Assembly (NCBI GenBank): GCA_965227935.1
Contig: CBDDGS010000019.1
Span: forward strand, 2,294,001 to 2,358,000
Length of the DNA: 64,000 nucleotides
Source of the DNA: JAWPMT01 sp965227935
Lineage (GTDB): Bacteria; Bacteroidota; Bacteroidia; Cytophagales; Cyclobacteriaceae
Reading direction: 5' to 3'
Each line of letters begins with the position of its first letter. Within the stretch, counting starts at the first letter, position 1. The notes under the pieces were generated by a model. The model saw only the letters and a program-made list of their open reading frames with translations, ran no database searches and had not been told where the DNA came from. Below, piece by piece: positions 9,033-17,301 of this stretch. A program made the translations under genes and the position numbers.

Positions 9033-9482
9033 TCAACTTTCCCGGATCACATAGATCTTCGGCACACTATCATGCCACCCTTTGCCCTCCTGGCCCAAGA
9101 AACTGAAGGCGTCAAAAGGGATGTAGCGGCTGAGCGTCCGCCCTAGTACGTTGATCGCTGTGGGATGAGATCCATCCAACTTCACAATTCGCGTTCGAGT
9201 AACGAATTTGGCTAGCGTCTTTCCGGTCAGACTTTCAAAAGCCCAGTAGTAACCAATGGGAAGGAATATGGTCATGAGCCCCAGAAACGCGGCATATTCT
9301 TCACTTAGATCTGAAGCAACAACTTCAACAAATGCCCCAAATACGATGATGAGCACGTAAATGGCGATCTGGTCAATTAGCATATTGGCAAATCTCAGGC
9401 CATTGCTTGCGAGATTCTTGTAGACATGTTTCGAGGCATCTTCGTCACCGACCATCGGCCGGTCCAAAATCTGGTCTTCCAT
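9033..9482 (-). CDS. RDD family membrane protein, small
   Basis: 149 residues with three to four hydrophobic helices. RDD marks are GLRFANMLIDQIAIYVLI (R and D near residues 30-36) and SLTGKTLAKFVTRTRIV, where the usual GKTxGK is GKTLAK. It converges with the longer RDD protein at 8290-9021, with an 11-base gap, and shares only the family core with it. An AT-rich stretch before its start probably holds the promoter. Two RDD genes around one MoxR cluster suggest they belong to the same system, but this one could be independent. Confidence 0.82.
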   Translation of the reverse strand: MEDQILDRPMVGDEDASKHVYKNLASNGLRFANMLIDQIAIYVLIIVFGAFVEVVASDLSEEYAAFLGLMTIFLPIGYYWAFESLTGKTLAKFVTRTRIVKLDGSHPTAINVLGRTLSRYIPFDAFSFLGQEGKGWHDSVPKIYVIRES

Positions 9483-9651
9483 TTTTCTTAAAGGTTAAAT
9501 AATATTTTGCCCAAAAAAATTGACGCAGAAAAGTGATTCCATCCAGGCGCCTTAGTTGTTTTGGGGTAGCTCTAATATATGAAATCACTCCCGGAAGTGA
9601 CAGGGAAATAGCAGCCAATAAGGTTTTTTTCTACTGATCCAGAAGATGGGC

Positions 9652-12132
9652 CTACTCAAAGATCTCTTCCTTCTTGATATTCAGCTTCTTGATTCGGTAT
9701 TCGAGGGTCGTAGGCTTGATTCCAAGCATGGCCGCGGCACCGTTATCGCCCCTGATGCGTCCTGCTGCCTGGCGAAGTGCTTTGAGGATATTCTGTCGCT
9801 CCGTCTGCTGGATATTGCTCTTTAAGTCTAGCGGTGCCGTTGGATCAGCGGCCGTATACTCCACGGAATCCCCGACGCCGCCGGGTCTTTGCCAGTGCAT
9901 TACACGGTTGCGGTACAGGATGCACAGCTGCTCGACGACATTGCGCAGCTCACGAATGTTTCCGGGCCAGCGATAAAACTTAAAGTTCTCCATGGTGGCT
10001 TCGTCAAAGCCGACGAACTGACTACCCTGTTCCCCGCAGATTTCCTTACCAAAACCGAGGGCCAGCGGCGCTATGTCCTCAACCCGGTTTCGGAGAGGAG
10101 GTAAATCAATTGGAAAGACGGAGATACGATAGAAGAGGTCTGCGCGAAAATTTCCGCGACCGATCTCTTGGGACAAGTTGCGGTTGGTCGCACTTATGAG
10201 TCTGATATCGCTGTTTAACAGTTTGTTGCTACCGAGTCGTTCAAACTCCCCCTCCTGGATGGCCCTCAATAGTTTGGGCTGCAGCTCGAGTGGCATCTCC
10301 CCTATTTCGTCTAAAAACAAAGTCCCATGATTGGCGAGTTCGAACTTCCCAATCCTTCGGTCATGCGCACCGGTGAAGGCTCCCTTCTCATGACCGAAGA
10401 GCTCCGACTCGATGAGCTGTGCAGGTATCGCCGCGCAATTCACCTTGATGAACGGCTTGTCTGCACGCTTGGAATTGCGATGGATCGCCCGCGCCGTGAG
10501 CTCTTTGCCGGTACCAGTCTCGCCCTGGATCAACACACTCGTATCGGTCTGAGCCACCGTCTCGATTCTGGCGATCACGCGCTGCATCTCAATCGATTGG
10601 CTGCTCATCCCGTCCGGCCGATATGTGCTCTCCAGCTCCTCGATGAGGTACTGCTTTTCGTTCTGTAGTTGGTCCGTCAATGAGTTGATCTCATCAAATG
10701 CGAAGATGTTTTCAAGCAACAATCGCAACGTCGACCGCAGTCTCTGTGCTACATGTTCGTGCGTCTTATCAAAATGAGCGGGAGTTCTCGAATAAACTTC
10801 CAGGCAATAAGACGGAGCGGTAGATTGCTCAATGGGTATCTGAAGAATGGACGCAACCCCATATTTCTCAAGGAACTGCTGTCGAATGGCACCGGTATCC
10901 TGCCGCCTCAAGCTAGCGGCATCGACGACCTGTACGTCCGTCTGCAAGTCTGATGGCGCCAACAGACCTTGGAGCTGACTCTCCCTGACTTGAAGAACAT
11001 TCATCAGCTGCGATTCTTCCAGCACCTGAAACTCTTCAAACCCCACCCTGTTGAAAACAAAAACGCGGCGCTCATTCGGCAAGAGGGCGTAAAGCGCTAT
11101 GGCGTCGAAAGGTAACGGTGTCCTCAGTACCTTGGCGACATGCAGCAACTGATCGGAGATCGTCAACTTATTATCAAGGGCATTGGCAAGGTCTAGCTGG
11201 ATACTCTGGAGAGACTGGGATCTTTGTATCTCCTCATCAGAAATCATCTTTGAAATAGACATGGACAACAGCTCTGCCACTCCTGCCAGTACCCTGCGAT
11301 GGGGTGCAGTGTCGACTTCCCCCTGAAAGAGGAGCGTAACCGTGCCAAATCGCCCGCCCGTGACGGCGATCGGTAAAAGCACGCCTTTCGCGACCTCTCG
11401 TTCTTGCAGAGTTTTCAGCACGAGGCTGTCTGGCATCTCCTCGGCGGCTTCCCTGATGACCAACTCCCGAAGATCTCCCGGCTTTACCACATACCGTAGA
11501 AACGCATCCTCCGAAGGGTTGGACATCTCCATACCTTTGTCCTGATGGCAATCCGCGAGGTAGTAAACAATTTCTTTGGTATCCGCAGAACTGAGTACGA
11601 TGGAGACACAGGCAATACCTGGAAGTATACCCCCCAGACCCTTTTCGACAGCAGATAGTATCTCCTGCTTCGTTTCTGCACCTGCCAGAGACTTGCTGAT
11701 TTCCAGCAAGAGGTTCTTTTCGAACTCCTGCCTGCTGATGTTCTCATTCTCATTCTTGTAAAGCGCGATCTCAATTGACGCTAGTATCTCGCGTTCCTCA
11801 AAAGGCTTTACGATATAGCCATAAGGGTCGGAACTCTTTGCCTTTTGCAGCGTGCTTTCATCTGTGTGAGATGTTACAAATATGAAGGGCAGGCGCCACG
11901 AGGACCTGATGGCATGCGCCAGATCAATACCACTCTTCTTGCCTTTCAAGATGATGTCGATAAGGGCAAGGTCCACCGACTTAGTGCTCAGCAGCTGCAC
12001 AGCGGTGTCGTAGCTGTCGGCAATCCCGACCACCTCATAGCCGAGTCGCTGCAGAATATTCTGCAAATCATTGGCGATGATAAACTCATCCTCGATGATC
12101 GCAATTCGGGTGCCCCTGAAGTTCTCTCTCAT
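9652..12132 (-). CDS. Sigma-54-dependent response regulator with GAF-like region
   Basis: 826 residues. A receiver domain (residues 1-125) has acidic pocket E14/D15, phospho-acceptor D59 in DLALIDIILKG, and KPF at the end. Residues 130-500 look like two GAF-type modules. The AAA+ domain has Walker A GETGTGKE (near 537), the sigma-54 contact motif GAFTGA (near 580) and Walker B GTLFLDEIGEMP. A Fis-type helix-turn-helix follows (NGAAAMLGIKPTTLEYRIKKL). It therefore activates sigma-54 promoters after phosphorylation and perhaps ligand binding. It is longer than plain NtrC (about 470) because of the GAF-like insert. The kinase gene upstream on the same strand (12352-13902) is the likely partner, separated by 219 bases with a nested inverted repeat. 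Confidence 0.94.
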   Translation of the reverse strand: MRENFRGTRIAIIEDEFIIANDLQNILQRLGYEVVGIADSYDTAVQLLSTKSVDLALIDIILKGKKSGIDLAHAIRSSWRLPFIFVTSHTDESTLQKAKSSDPYGYIVKPFEEREILASIEIALYKNENENISRQEFEKNLLLEISKSLAGAETKQEILSAVEKGLGGILPGIACVSIVLSSADTKEIVYYLADCHQDKGMEMSNPSEDAFLRYVVKPGDLRELVIREAAEEMPDSLVLKTLQEREVAKGVLLPIAVTGGRFGTVTLLFQGEVDTAPHRRVLAGVAELLSMSISKMISDEEIQRSQSLQSIQLDLANALDNKLTISDQLLHVAKVLRTPLPFDAIALYALLPNERRVFVFNRVGFEEFQVLEESQLMNVLQVRESQLQGLLAPSDLQTDVQVVDAASLRRQDTGAIRQQFLEKYGVASILQIPIEQSTAPSYCLEVYSRTPAHFDKTHEHVAQRLRSTLRLLLENIFAFDEINSLTDQLQNEKQYLIEELESTYRPDGMSSQSIEMQRVIARIETVAQTDTSVLIQGETGTGKELTARAIHRNSKRADKPFIKVNCAAIPAQLIESELFGHEKGAFTGAHDRRIGKFELANHGTLFLDEIGEMPLELQPKLLRAIQEGEFERLGSNKLLNSDIRLISATNRNLSQEIGRGNFRADLFYRISVFPIDLPPLRNRVEDIAPLALGFGKEICGEQGSQFVGFDEATMENFKFYRWPGNIRELRNVVEQLCILYRNRVMHWQRPGGVGDSVEYTAADPTAPLDLKSNIQQTERQNILKALRQAAGRIRGDNGAAAMLGIKPTTLEYRIKKLNIKKEEIFE

Positions 12133-12230
12133 TTAGTTTCTTTCGCCATACACTCGCAGGCTGATGGACTCAACACCACATCGCCATCCTGCGTCAATGT
12201 TACAGTGTAGATCGGTAACAATACAGTAAA

Positions 12231-12273
12231 GTACGTCAAATGTAAGTAGGTAGATCGTCAACCTACGGACGTA
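12231..12273. promoter_or_regulatory. Nested inverted repeat before the sigma-54 regulator gene
   Basis: TACGTC (12231-12236) matches GACGTA (12268-12273), and inside it GTAGGT (12246-12251) matches ACCTAC (12261-12266). It lies about 100 bases before the regulator start, in the gap after the kinase gene. It could be an operator or an RNA hairpin. The octamer GTAGATCG also occurs twice in this gap. There is no T-run, so it is not a clear terminator. Confidence 0.4.
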
Positions 12274-12351
12274 TGCCTACCCCTGTAGTCCTCAACAGGA
12301 ACAAGAAGCACCTGAGGCTTCACAGAAAAACATAGGCTGTCGTTCGCACGT

Positions 12352-13902
12352 CTAATTGGAATTTGAAAGGGCGACAGAGGTGTCTACAGTAGCTGACTGT
12401 GGGGTATTGAGTGGCAAAACGATACGAAAAACCACGAGGTCATTGTCCAGGTTCTGGACTTGAATCTCCCCACCATGTGACATAACAATAGAATAGCATA
12501 CAGATAGGCCCAGGCCGGTGCCTATGCCCGGATCTTTGGTCGTGAAGAAAGGATCAAAGATCTCCCTCAGGTGCTCCTCGGGAATGGGTTTGCTCGTATT
12601 GACAAAGGATATTTCCACGGTATCCCCCCGTCTCTCCGAACTGATCTCCAATAGCTTGCGGCCGCCAACAGCATTCATGGCATAAATGGCATTGTCCAGC
12701 AACTGAAGAATCACCTGCAACATCTTCGCTTGTTCCATTCGCAGTCGCAGGGGCCTCTCCACATTGCGGCGCAACTCCACATCATCGTCTATTCTGGGGC
12801 CAAGGATCACCAGGGCGTTGTCCAGCAGGTGGTTGAAATCCTTGACTATGAAATCACTCGTGCCTACCCGAGAAAAGACCTGCATAGCCTTAACAATACG
12901 CTGAATACGACCCACACCTGTGCCAAACATGGACATGGCCTCTTCACAAGACTCTAACTCGGTGATTCCCTGCTGGGAGAGTTCCTCGATCTTTTTACGA
13001 AAGATATGATAGCCTCCGTTGATCTGATTGAGGGCATTGTTGAATTCGTGGGCCATTCCCATGGTCATGGTACCCAAGGCGGTCATCTTTTCTGACTGAA
13101 GCAAGTACGACTGCATTGTGCGCATGTCCTCCAGTGTCTTTTGAAGTATGCGGTTGGTCTCCTCCAGGTCTTTTGTTTTCCAACGAACTTCGTTCTGCAG
13201 ATTTTTTTGATGCGAAGCCAGGGCCTTATTGGCTTCCTCTATCTGGTCAATGTAGGAACTCTGCTGGTTACCGAAAGACCGTATCTTCCGATAGATAAGA
13301 AAAACCAGAAGGGCAGCTAGGCCGGCACTCAACCCCTGCGTAATAAAACTTCGCTCCTGGAGTGTAGATACCCCCAGGTTAGTCTTGACAATATCCGTTG
13401 CGAATATCTCTCTATACTTTACTCTGATGTCGTTATATTCATTCCAGATCTGCAAGCCATAGTCCAGTATCAACCGTTTTCTAAATTCTTCCTCTTCTCC
13501 GGCGTCAAGCAGGCTTTTCATCTCTCTGTTGTAGTGCCCATACGACTTCAAGAGCATTTCCAATTCATCAATGTCCTCAGATGACATTCCTACAACGGAA
13601 CTCGCTTCGCGGCACCGCTCGATAATCTCAGCGCCGAAAATGAAAGCAGAGTTATAAGGGTCCAGCATATTGACCGTGCCTGTGACTGCGTAGCCCCGAA
13701 GCCCTACGTCCCAACCTCTCAGGACCCCAGATTCAACAGCATCCAGATCATCCAGGACTAATTGCACTGCACGGACCTTCTCCTGACTTTCACGGACATT
13801 CTTTTGGGTGATGGCAATAAGAACGGCATTGGCTAGTATCAGCAATACTAAGATGAGGATGTAGTAGACAATCCTCCAGTCCAGGGAACGACTTTTCTTC
13901 AT
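12352..13902 (-). CDS. CHASE3-like sensor histidine kinase
   Basis: 516 residues from the ATG at 13902 (MKKSRSLDW). A TTG six codons earlier would add MPVDRT, but the ATG directly before the basic residues and first helix is the better start. A membrane helix (near 12-32) and a four-helix extracytoplasmic sensor with CHASE3-like sequence (LRGYAVTG) come first. A second helix (near 175-193), a coiled coil, the HisKA-type box GMAHEFNNALNQI (His near 286) and an HATPase domain with DNAIYAMNA and GIGTGLGLSVCYSIV follow. It is a transmembrane kinase of the NtrB-like HEFNN type, which commonly phosphorylates sigma-54 regulators such as the one encoded next. Confidence 0.92.
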   Translation of the reverse strand: MKKSRSLDWRIVYYILILVLLILANAVLIAITQKNVRESQEKVRAVQLVLDDLDAVESGVLRGWDVGLRGYAVTGTVNMLDPYNSAFIFGAEIIERCREASSVVGMSSEDIDELEMLLKSYGHYNREMKSLLDAGEEEEFRKRLILDYGLQIWNEYNDIRVKYREIFATDIVKTNLGVSTLQERSFITQGLSAGLAALLVFLIYRKIRSFGNQQSSYIDQIEEANKALASHQKNLQNEVRWKTKDLEETNRILQKTLEDMRTMQSYLLQSEKMTALGTMTMGMAHEFNNALNQINGGYHIFRKKIEELSQQGITELESCEEAMSMFGTGVGRIQRIVKAMQVFSRVGTSDFIVKDFNHLLDNALVILGPRIDDDVELRRNVERPLRLRMEQAKMLQVILQLLDNAIYAMNAVGGRKLLEISSERRGDTVEISFVNTSKPIPEEHLREIFDPFFTTKDPGIGTGLGLSVCYSIVMSHGGEIQVQNLDNDLVVFRIVLPLNTPQSATVDTSVALSNSN

Positions 13903-14033
13903 AGTTCGGTCTACCGGCAATATTTGAATATGCCACTAGTGAACCTCGTCGTCTGACGATGAAAGTAACGGTTTTGTCAGTGAGGACCAAAAAATCACCA
14001 ACTAAATTGCGTCACTTTTCGATGGGTAGTCTA

Positions 14034-14792
14034 TCATCTTTCAAGAAGAATACCGATGCGACTCCTAACATCGCCCTTCTCGAATCTGCGAATAAGCCTC
14101 AGCAGCCATTGGAAGAGGAACTTTGGCCGATAGAGACGCTCACTGAAAGCAGCAACCTTCTGAACTCGCTGCTGCAGGTACTGCTCCATAAGTTCAGGGG
14201 CCGACATCCCCGCAAGATCTGTGGCCATTCGCCAAGCCCGATCCCGAGCAATGTCCATACTGAACTTAGCAAGGTCCTCATCCAACTGACCGCCTAGTGT
14301 GTCAAGGATTTTGAGAAGGGGCGTAATTCGAGCAAGTGCAGACTGGACGCTATCTACTTCCCCCGCCAACAACTCATTGATCTTCTGAAAGTCCTTATTG
14401 AGCCCAGAAATGGATGTACCGGGAGCAACCTCCGCCGCCGCTATGGCCAAATCAAAGCCAATGTGAGCGTTCATCCCTATCAAAAGGTGCTGCAAAACGA
14501 TTGGTTTTCCATCCTCCGCTGCCTGAAACGCAATACGCCAGACCTCCGAGCAGTCCGCACCATTGAAGTATCCGTCGTACGCATCCAGGTATCGATTAGC
14601 AAAAATGACATCCAGATCCTCCATGCGGGCATTGTCCTCGAAGTAGTCACCCTCCGCCAGCCTGGTCTTCACACCAAGGGTCACTCGCCTATACAGTACC
14701 GCGAAGTAGCCGTTGGCACTGCCCCTCTGAAGTGCGTCCTCAATAATCTCATCGAGCCTGGCAATTACGTCGTCGATAGTTTTTGCACCCAT
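14034..14792 (-). CDS. DUF5995 family protein
   Basis: 252 residues, soluble, mostly helical. The family mark HLLIGMNAHIGFDLAIAAA (near residues 102-120) is present; histidines and acidic residues there suggest a metal site, but no activity is known. An earlier match is CSEVWRIAFQAAEDGKPIVLQ. The gene starts 22 bases after the PHP phosphodiesterase stop on the same strand and may be co-transcribed with it. The C-terminus is basic (RLIRRFEKGDVRSRIG). The ATG at 14792 is well placed. Confidence 0.8.
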   Translation of the reverse strand: MGAKTIDDVIARLDEIIEDALQRGSANGYFAVLYRRVTLGVKTRLAEGDYFEDNARMEDLDVIFANRYLDAYDGYFNGADCSEVWRIAFQAAEDGKPIVLQHLLIGMNAHIGFDLAIAAAEVAPGTSISGLNKDFQKINELLAGEVDSVQSALARITPLLKILDTLGGQLDEDLAKFSMDIARDRAWRMATDLAGMSAPELMEQYLQQRVQKVAAFSERLYRPKFLFQWLLRLIRRFEKGDVRSRIGILLER

Positions 14793-14814
14793 GTTTTATA
14801 AAATCGGTGCAGTC

Positions 14815-15915
14815 CTACTCAACATTGACCTCCAGCTCCAGTATGGGGTGCTCTCCCGGGGCATGGATGGCGCTCAAAACAGAGAACCGCAACGTCAATG
14901 CCTCCACCCGCTCGCCGGTCTTCACAGCCAGGGTCGTCACCTCCCTTGCAGGCAAATCGACGATATCCGTATTGGCGTGAAAGGTTTCATCCGAAAGCCT
15001 CTGCAATAGGAAATTGGCACTCGATCTATTCTCGATCACGACGTTTAGCACGTCATTGTTCTCCGGGTATGACGCGGAAGTCACTTGCAGACACGCTTCA
15101 ATGAATGGCGCGAGATGTGCTTCTCTCCCAACCAGGACATCGTTGTACCAAACGGCGGTCCGGCGAGCCATCAGCGCCTCCTTGACGCTCTCGGGAGTGC
15201 GTGCTTCAGCAAATACCATCGTCACGGGACGATGTCCTCCTTGTGGAATATTATACTGCCAATCGACAAGGCCGTGGATGTCCGATGTGCCAATGATGGT
15301 GAGATCATTGTCCAGCGCAAGTTGCAGTGCTTCCTCCGAGATGGTAAGGTCGTTGACCACCTCTATACCGTGTAGGAGCTTCTCATCAATCAGTTGTCGG
15401 TGCATGTCGGTCAGCCGGGCGATGCCATTCTTGTAATGGGCAGTCCAATTGGGATGGTTCCAAAAGACAAAGGCTCCCTGGGCGTTGGCAGCACGAAAAG
15501 CCTCCACGGGATCATCTACCAGCAGTTTATTCGCGTCCTGAATAAACACCGCATTGTTGTGACCCGGAGGCATATCTCTTGTAATCTCCGAGCCATTGAC
15601 CACCATCAACTCCTGATCTTTGGCTACGGCCATGGCGACTTCGTAAGCGCGATTGCGATTGGGATGAGGGATATCTTCGGAGTGAGGCTGGTACTCCAGA
15701 TGCTCGGTCAATGAGATCAGGTCCACATTGTCCCTGATCGCCTCCTGCACGCGAATATCTGGCCAGACACTACCATCTGAGAAAACCGTGTGCATGTGCA
15801 AGTCAACAACTACGGTCTCATAGTTTCCCACGTTGGGGAACATGGCTTCCCTGGAAGCCTGCCCAAAGGTGAAAAACGTGATTAGCATGGCGACTGGAAA
15901 GAAAGTGCTCTTCAT
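14815..15915 (-). CDS. Secreted PHP-domain phosphodiesterase (Sb-PDE-like)
   Basis: 366 residues. A signal peptide (MKSTFFPVAMLITFFTFGQA) is followed by a PHP domain. It begins at DLHMHTVFSDGSVWP (near residue 38; H-x-H metal ligands), continues with SLTEHLEYQPH, GSEITRD, FWNHPNW and GTSDIHG, and ends near residue 225. The last 110 residues form a small beta-rich domain. This order matches the Sb-PDE phosphodiesterases first described from Sphingobacterium (from memory). It probably hydrolyses phosphodiesters with a two- or three-metal centre outside the cytoplasm; the natural substrate is unknown. It precedes the DUF5995 gene on the same strand. Confidence 0.85.
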   Translation of the reverse strand: MKSTFFPVAMLITFFTFGQASREAMFPNVGNYETVVVDLHMHTVFSDGSVWPDIRVQEAIRDNVDLISLTEHLEYQPHSEDIPHPNRNRAYEVAMAVAKDQELMVVNGSEITRDMPPGHNNAVFIQDANKLLVDDPVEAFRAANAQGAFVFWNHPNWTAHYKNGIARLTDMHRQLIDEKLLHGIEVVNDLTISEEALQLALDNDLTIIGTSDIHGLVDWQYNIPQGGHRPVTMVFAEARTPESVKEALMARRTAVWYNDVLVGREAHLAPFIEACLQVTSASYPENNDVLNVVIENRSSANFLLQRLSDETFHANTDIVDLPAREVTTLAVKTGERVEALTLRFSVLSAIHAPGEHPILELEVNVE

Positions 15916-15997
15916 GATTAAGGAAAGGTTAGGGTTCGAAAAGCTAAGATTGGGATATTAATTGGCTGTTACCCACTAGTTAGTACAGAAATTAAAC

Positions 15998-16693
15998 TCA
16001 TAGATATTTCTCTCCGACCCGCCGACTGCGAATCTCTCTGGCGGGTGTACCGTACATGACTACGTGGTCAGCGCATTCACTCAAAAGGAAAGAGCCTGCC
16101 CCTATCACACTGTGCTCACCGATCGCCACGCCATGCTTTACCAAGCAACCCATGGCTACCGCAGAATACGCCCCCACCCGGACGTTGCCCCCCAATACGG
16201 CTCCCGGCGCGACACTTGCGAATGGGCCCAAGGAACAATCATGATCAACGCTGGACTGGGTGTTGATGATGGCAAAATCTCCTATCGACGTACCTGAGTT
16301 GATCACGGCTCCCCCCATCACGGCGATCCCGTGCCCTAGCTCAACTCCCCTGGCAATGCTTGCGGCCGGATGAATGGCATTGGCGAATACTGGATTTTCC
16401 ACCTTATCCAATAGATCTTCCACGGCCTTTTGACGTATCCAGTTGTCCCCAATTGCCACAAACAACTCTGCGGGCCTTTCCTTCATCAAACTTGAAAGCA
16501 TATCCCTCGTACCCAGGACCTCGTAACCGAAAAATTCCGCGCCCTTTTCCAGGCGACTATCGATGATCCCTGCGATCTCATAGGTTCCCTCCTGCTCAAA
16601 AATGTCGATGACAACTTTAGCGTGCCCCGATGCAGCGATGATATACACCTGTTTTCTCAATACGACTAATCTGTTATTTATGCCAACAAGCAC
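15998..16693 (-). CDS. NeuD/PglD-family sugar acyltransferase
   Basis: 231 residues in the longest frame (GTG start). A small Rossmann-like N-terminal domain (YIIAASGHAKVVIDI, near 18-31) binds the sugar nucleotide in this family, and residues 100-210 form a left-handed beta helix of hexapeptide repeats (GVELGHGIAVMGGAVINSG and on). His in VDHDCSLG is the expected catalytic base. The enzymes N- or O-acetylate sugars for surface glycans. Starts further in (GTG or TTG at about 16666 or 16660, giving MRKQVYIIA) fit the family N-terminus better, so the first 9-11 residues may not be made. It is divergent from 16722 with a short gap, and far from the polysaccharide locus at 28-48 kb. Confidence 0.85.
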   Translation of the reverse strand: MLVGINNRLVVLRKQVYIIAASGHAKVVIDIFEQEGTYEIAGIIDSRLEKGAEFFGYEVLGTRDMLSSLMKERPAELFVAIGDNWIRQKAVEDLLDKVENPVFANAIHPAASIARGVELGHGIAVMGGAVINSGTSIGDFAIINTQSSVDHDCSLGPFASVAPGAVLGGNVRVGAYSAVAMGCLVKHGVAIGEHSVIGAGSFLLSECADHVVMYGTPAREIRSRRVGEKYL

Positions 16694-16721
16694 TTAAATT
16701 TACCATTCTCAATTGATTCAT

Positions 16722-17249
16722 ATGCAACTAGGTATAGGTTCACGCGTCCGCAACGAGGAACTAGGCGTTGGGGTCGTCATTCAATCCACAAAAGCAAAGC
16801 TTGTCATCACTTTTGTCAACCACGGCGTCATGGAGTTTGATCATGAGGAAGCGAGGACATCATTAGAAGTGCTCGAGGAAGTCGAGACCCCCAAGGGGCT
16901 TGTCCCTCTCAGTCAGATCGAGGATGTCATGCAAAGAATATTGCAGCCGGTCCTGGAACAGGTCGACATAAACGAAATGGGGGAAAAATGGGATGACGGT
17001 AAAATGATCCTCCAGCCCGGTAATTCCGATCTAAAACCCTATGAATTACCCATTGAGACTTTCTTCCACAAAATCGTGATGGTACGTGACCGTCTGCGAG
17101 TCATGGAGCAGCGTATCAATGCTTCCAATCTCACCGATGAGGAAAAAGTCAACCTGCAGCAGTACATCACCAGAATCTATGGTAGCCTGACATCCTTCAA
17201 TGTGCTCTTCGGTAGTCGTGAGGATGGTTTTCAGGGAACTGGTAAGTAG
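16722..17249 (+). CDS. Conserved hypothetical protein with Tudor-like N-terminus
   Basis: 175 residues from the ATG at 16722; the in-frame TTG nine bases earlier is less likely. The start LGIGSRVRNEELGVGVVIQ recalls the small beta-barrel found at the C-terminus of UvrD/PcrA helicases and in CarD-like proteins (G-x-G-x-x-V pattern), about residues 2-45. Residues 115-160 form a helical pair (RDRLRVMEQRINASNLTDEE). No signal peptide or membrane helix is present. I do not recognise a named family. It precedes the M20 amidase by 52 bases on the same strand. Confidence 0.7.
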   Translation: MQLGIGSRVRNEELGVGVVIQSTKAKLVITFVNHGVMEFDHEEARTSLEVLEEVETPKGLVPLSQIEDVMQRILQPVLEQVDINEMGEKWDDGKMILQPGNSDLKPYELPIETFFHKIVMVRDRLRVMEQRINASNLTDEEKVNLQQYITRIYGSLTSFNVLFGSREDGFQGTGK

Positions 17250-17301
17250 ACTTGTTCAAAATTGTCCTTGTAAGTCCTAGCTTTAACGCAAACTTCTGAC
17301 A

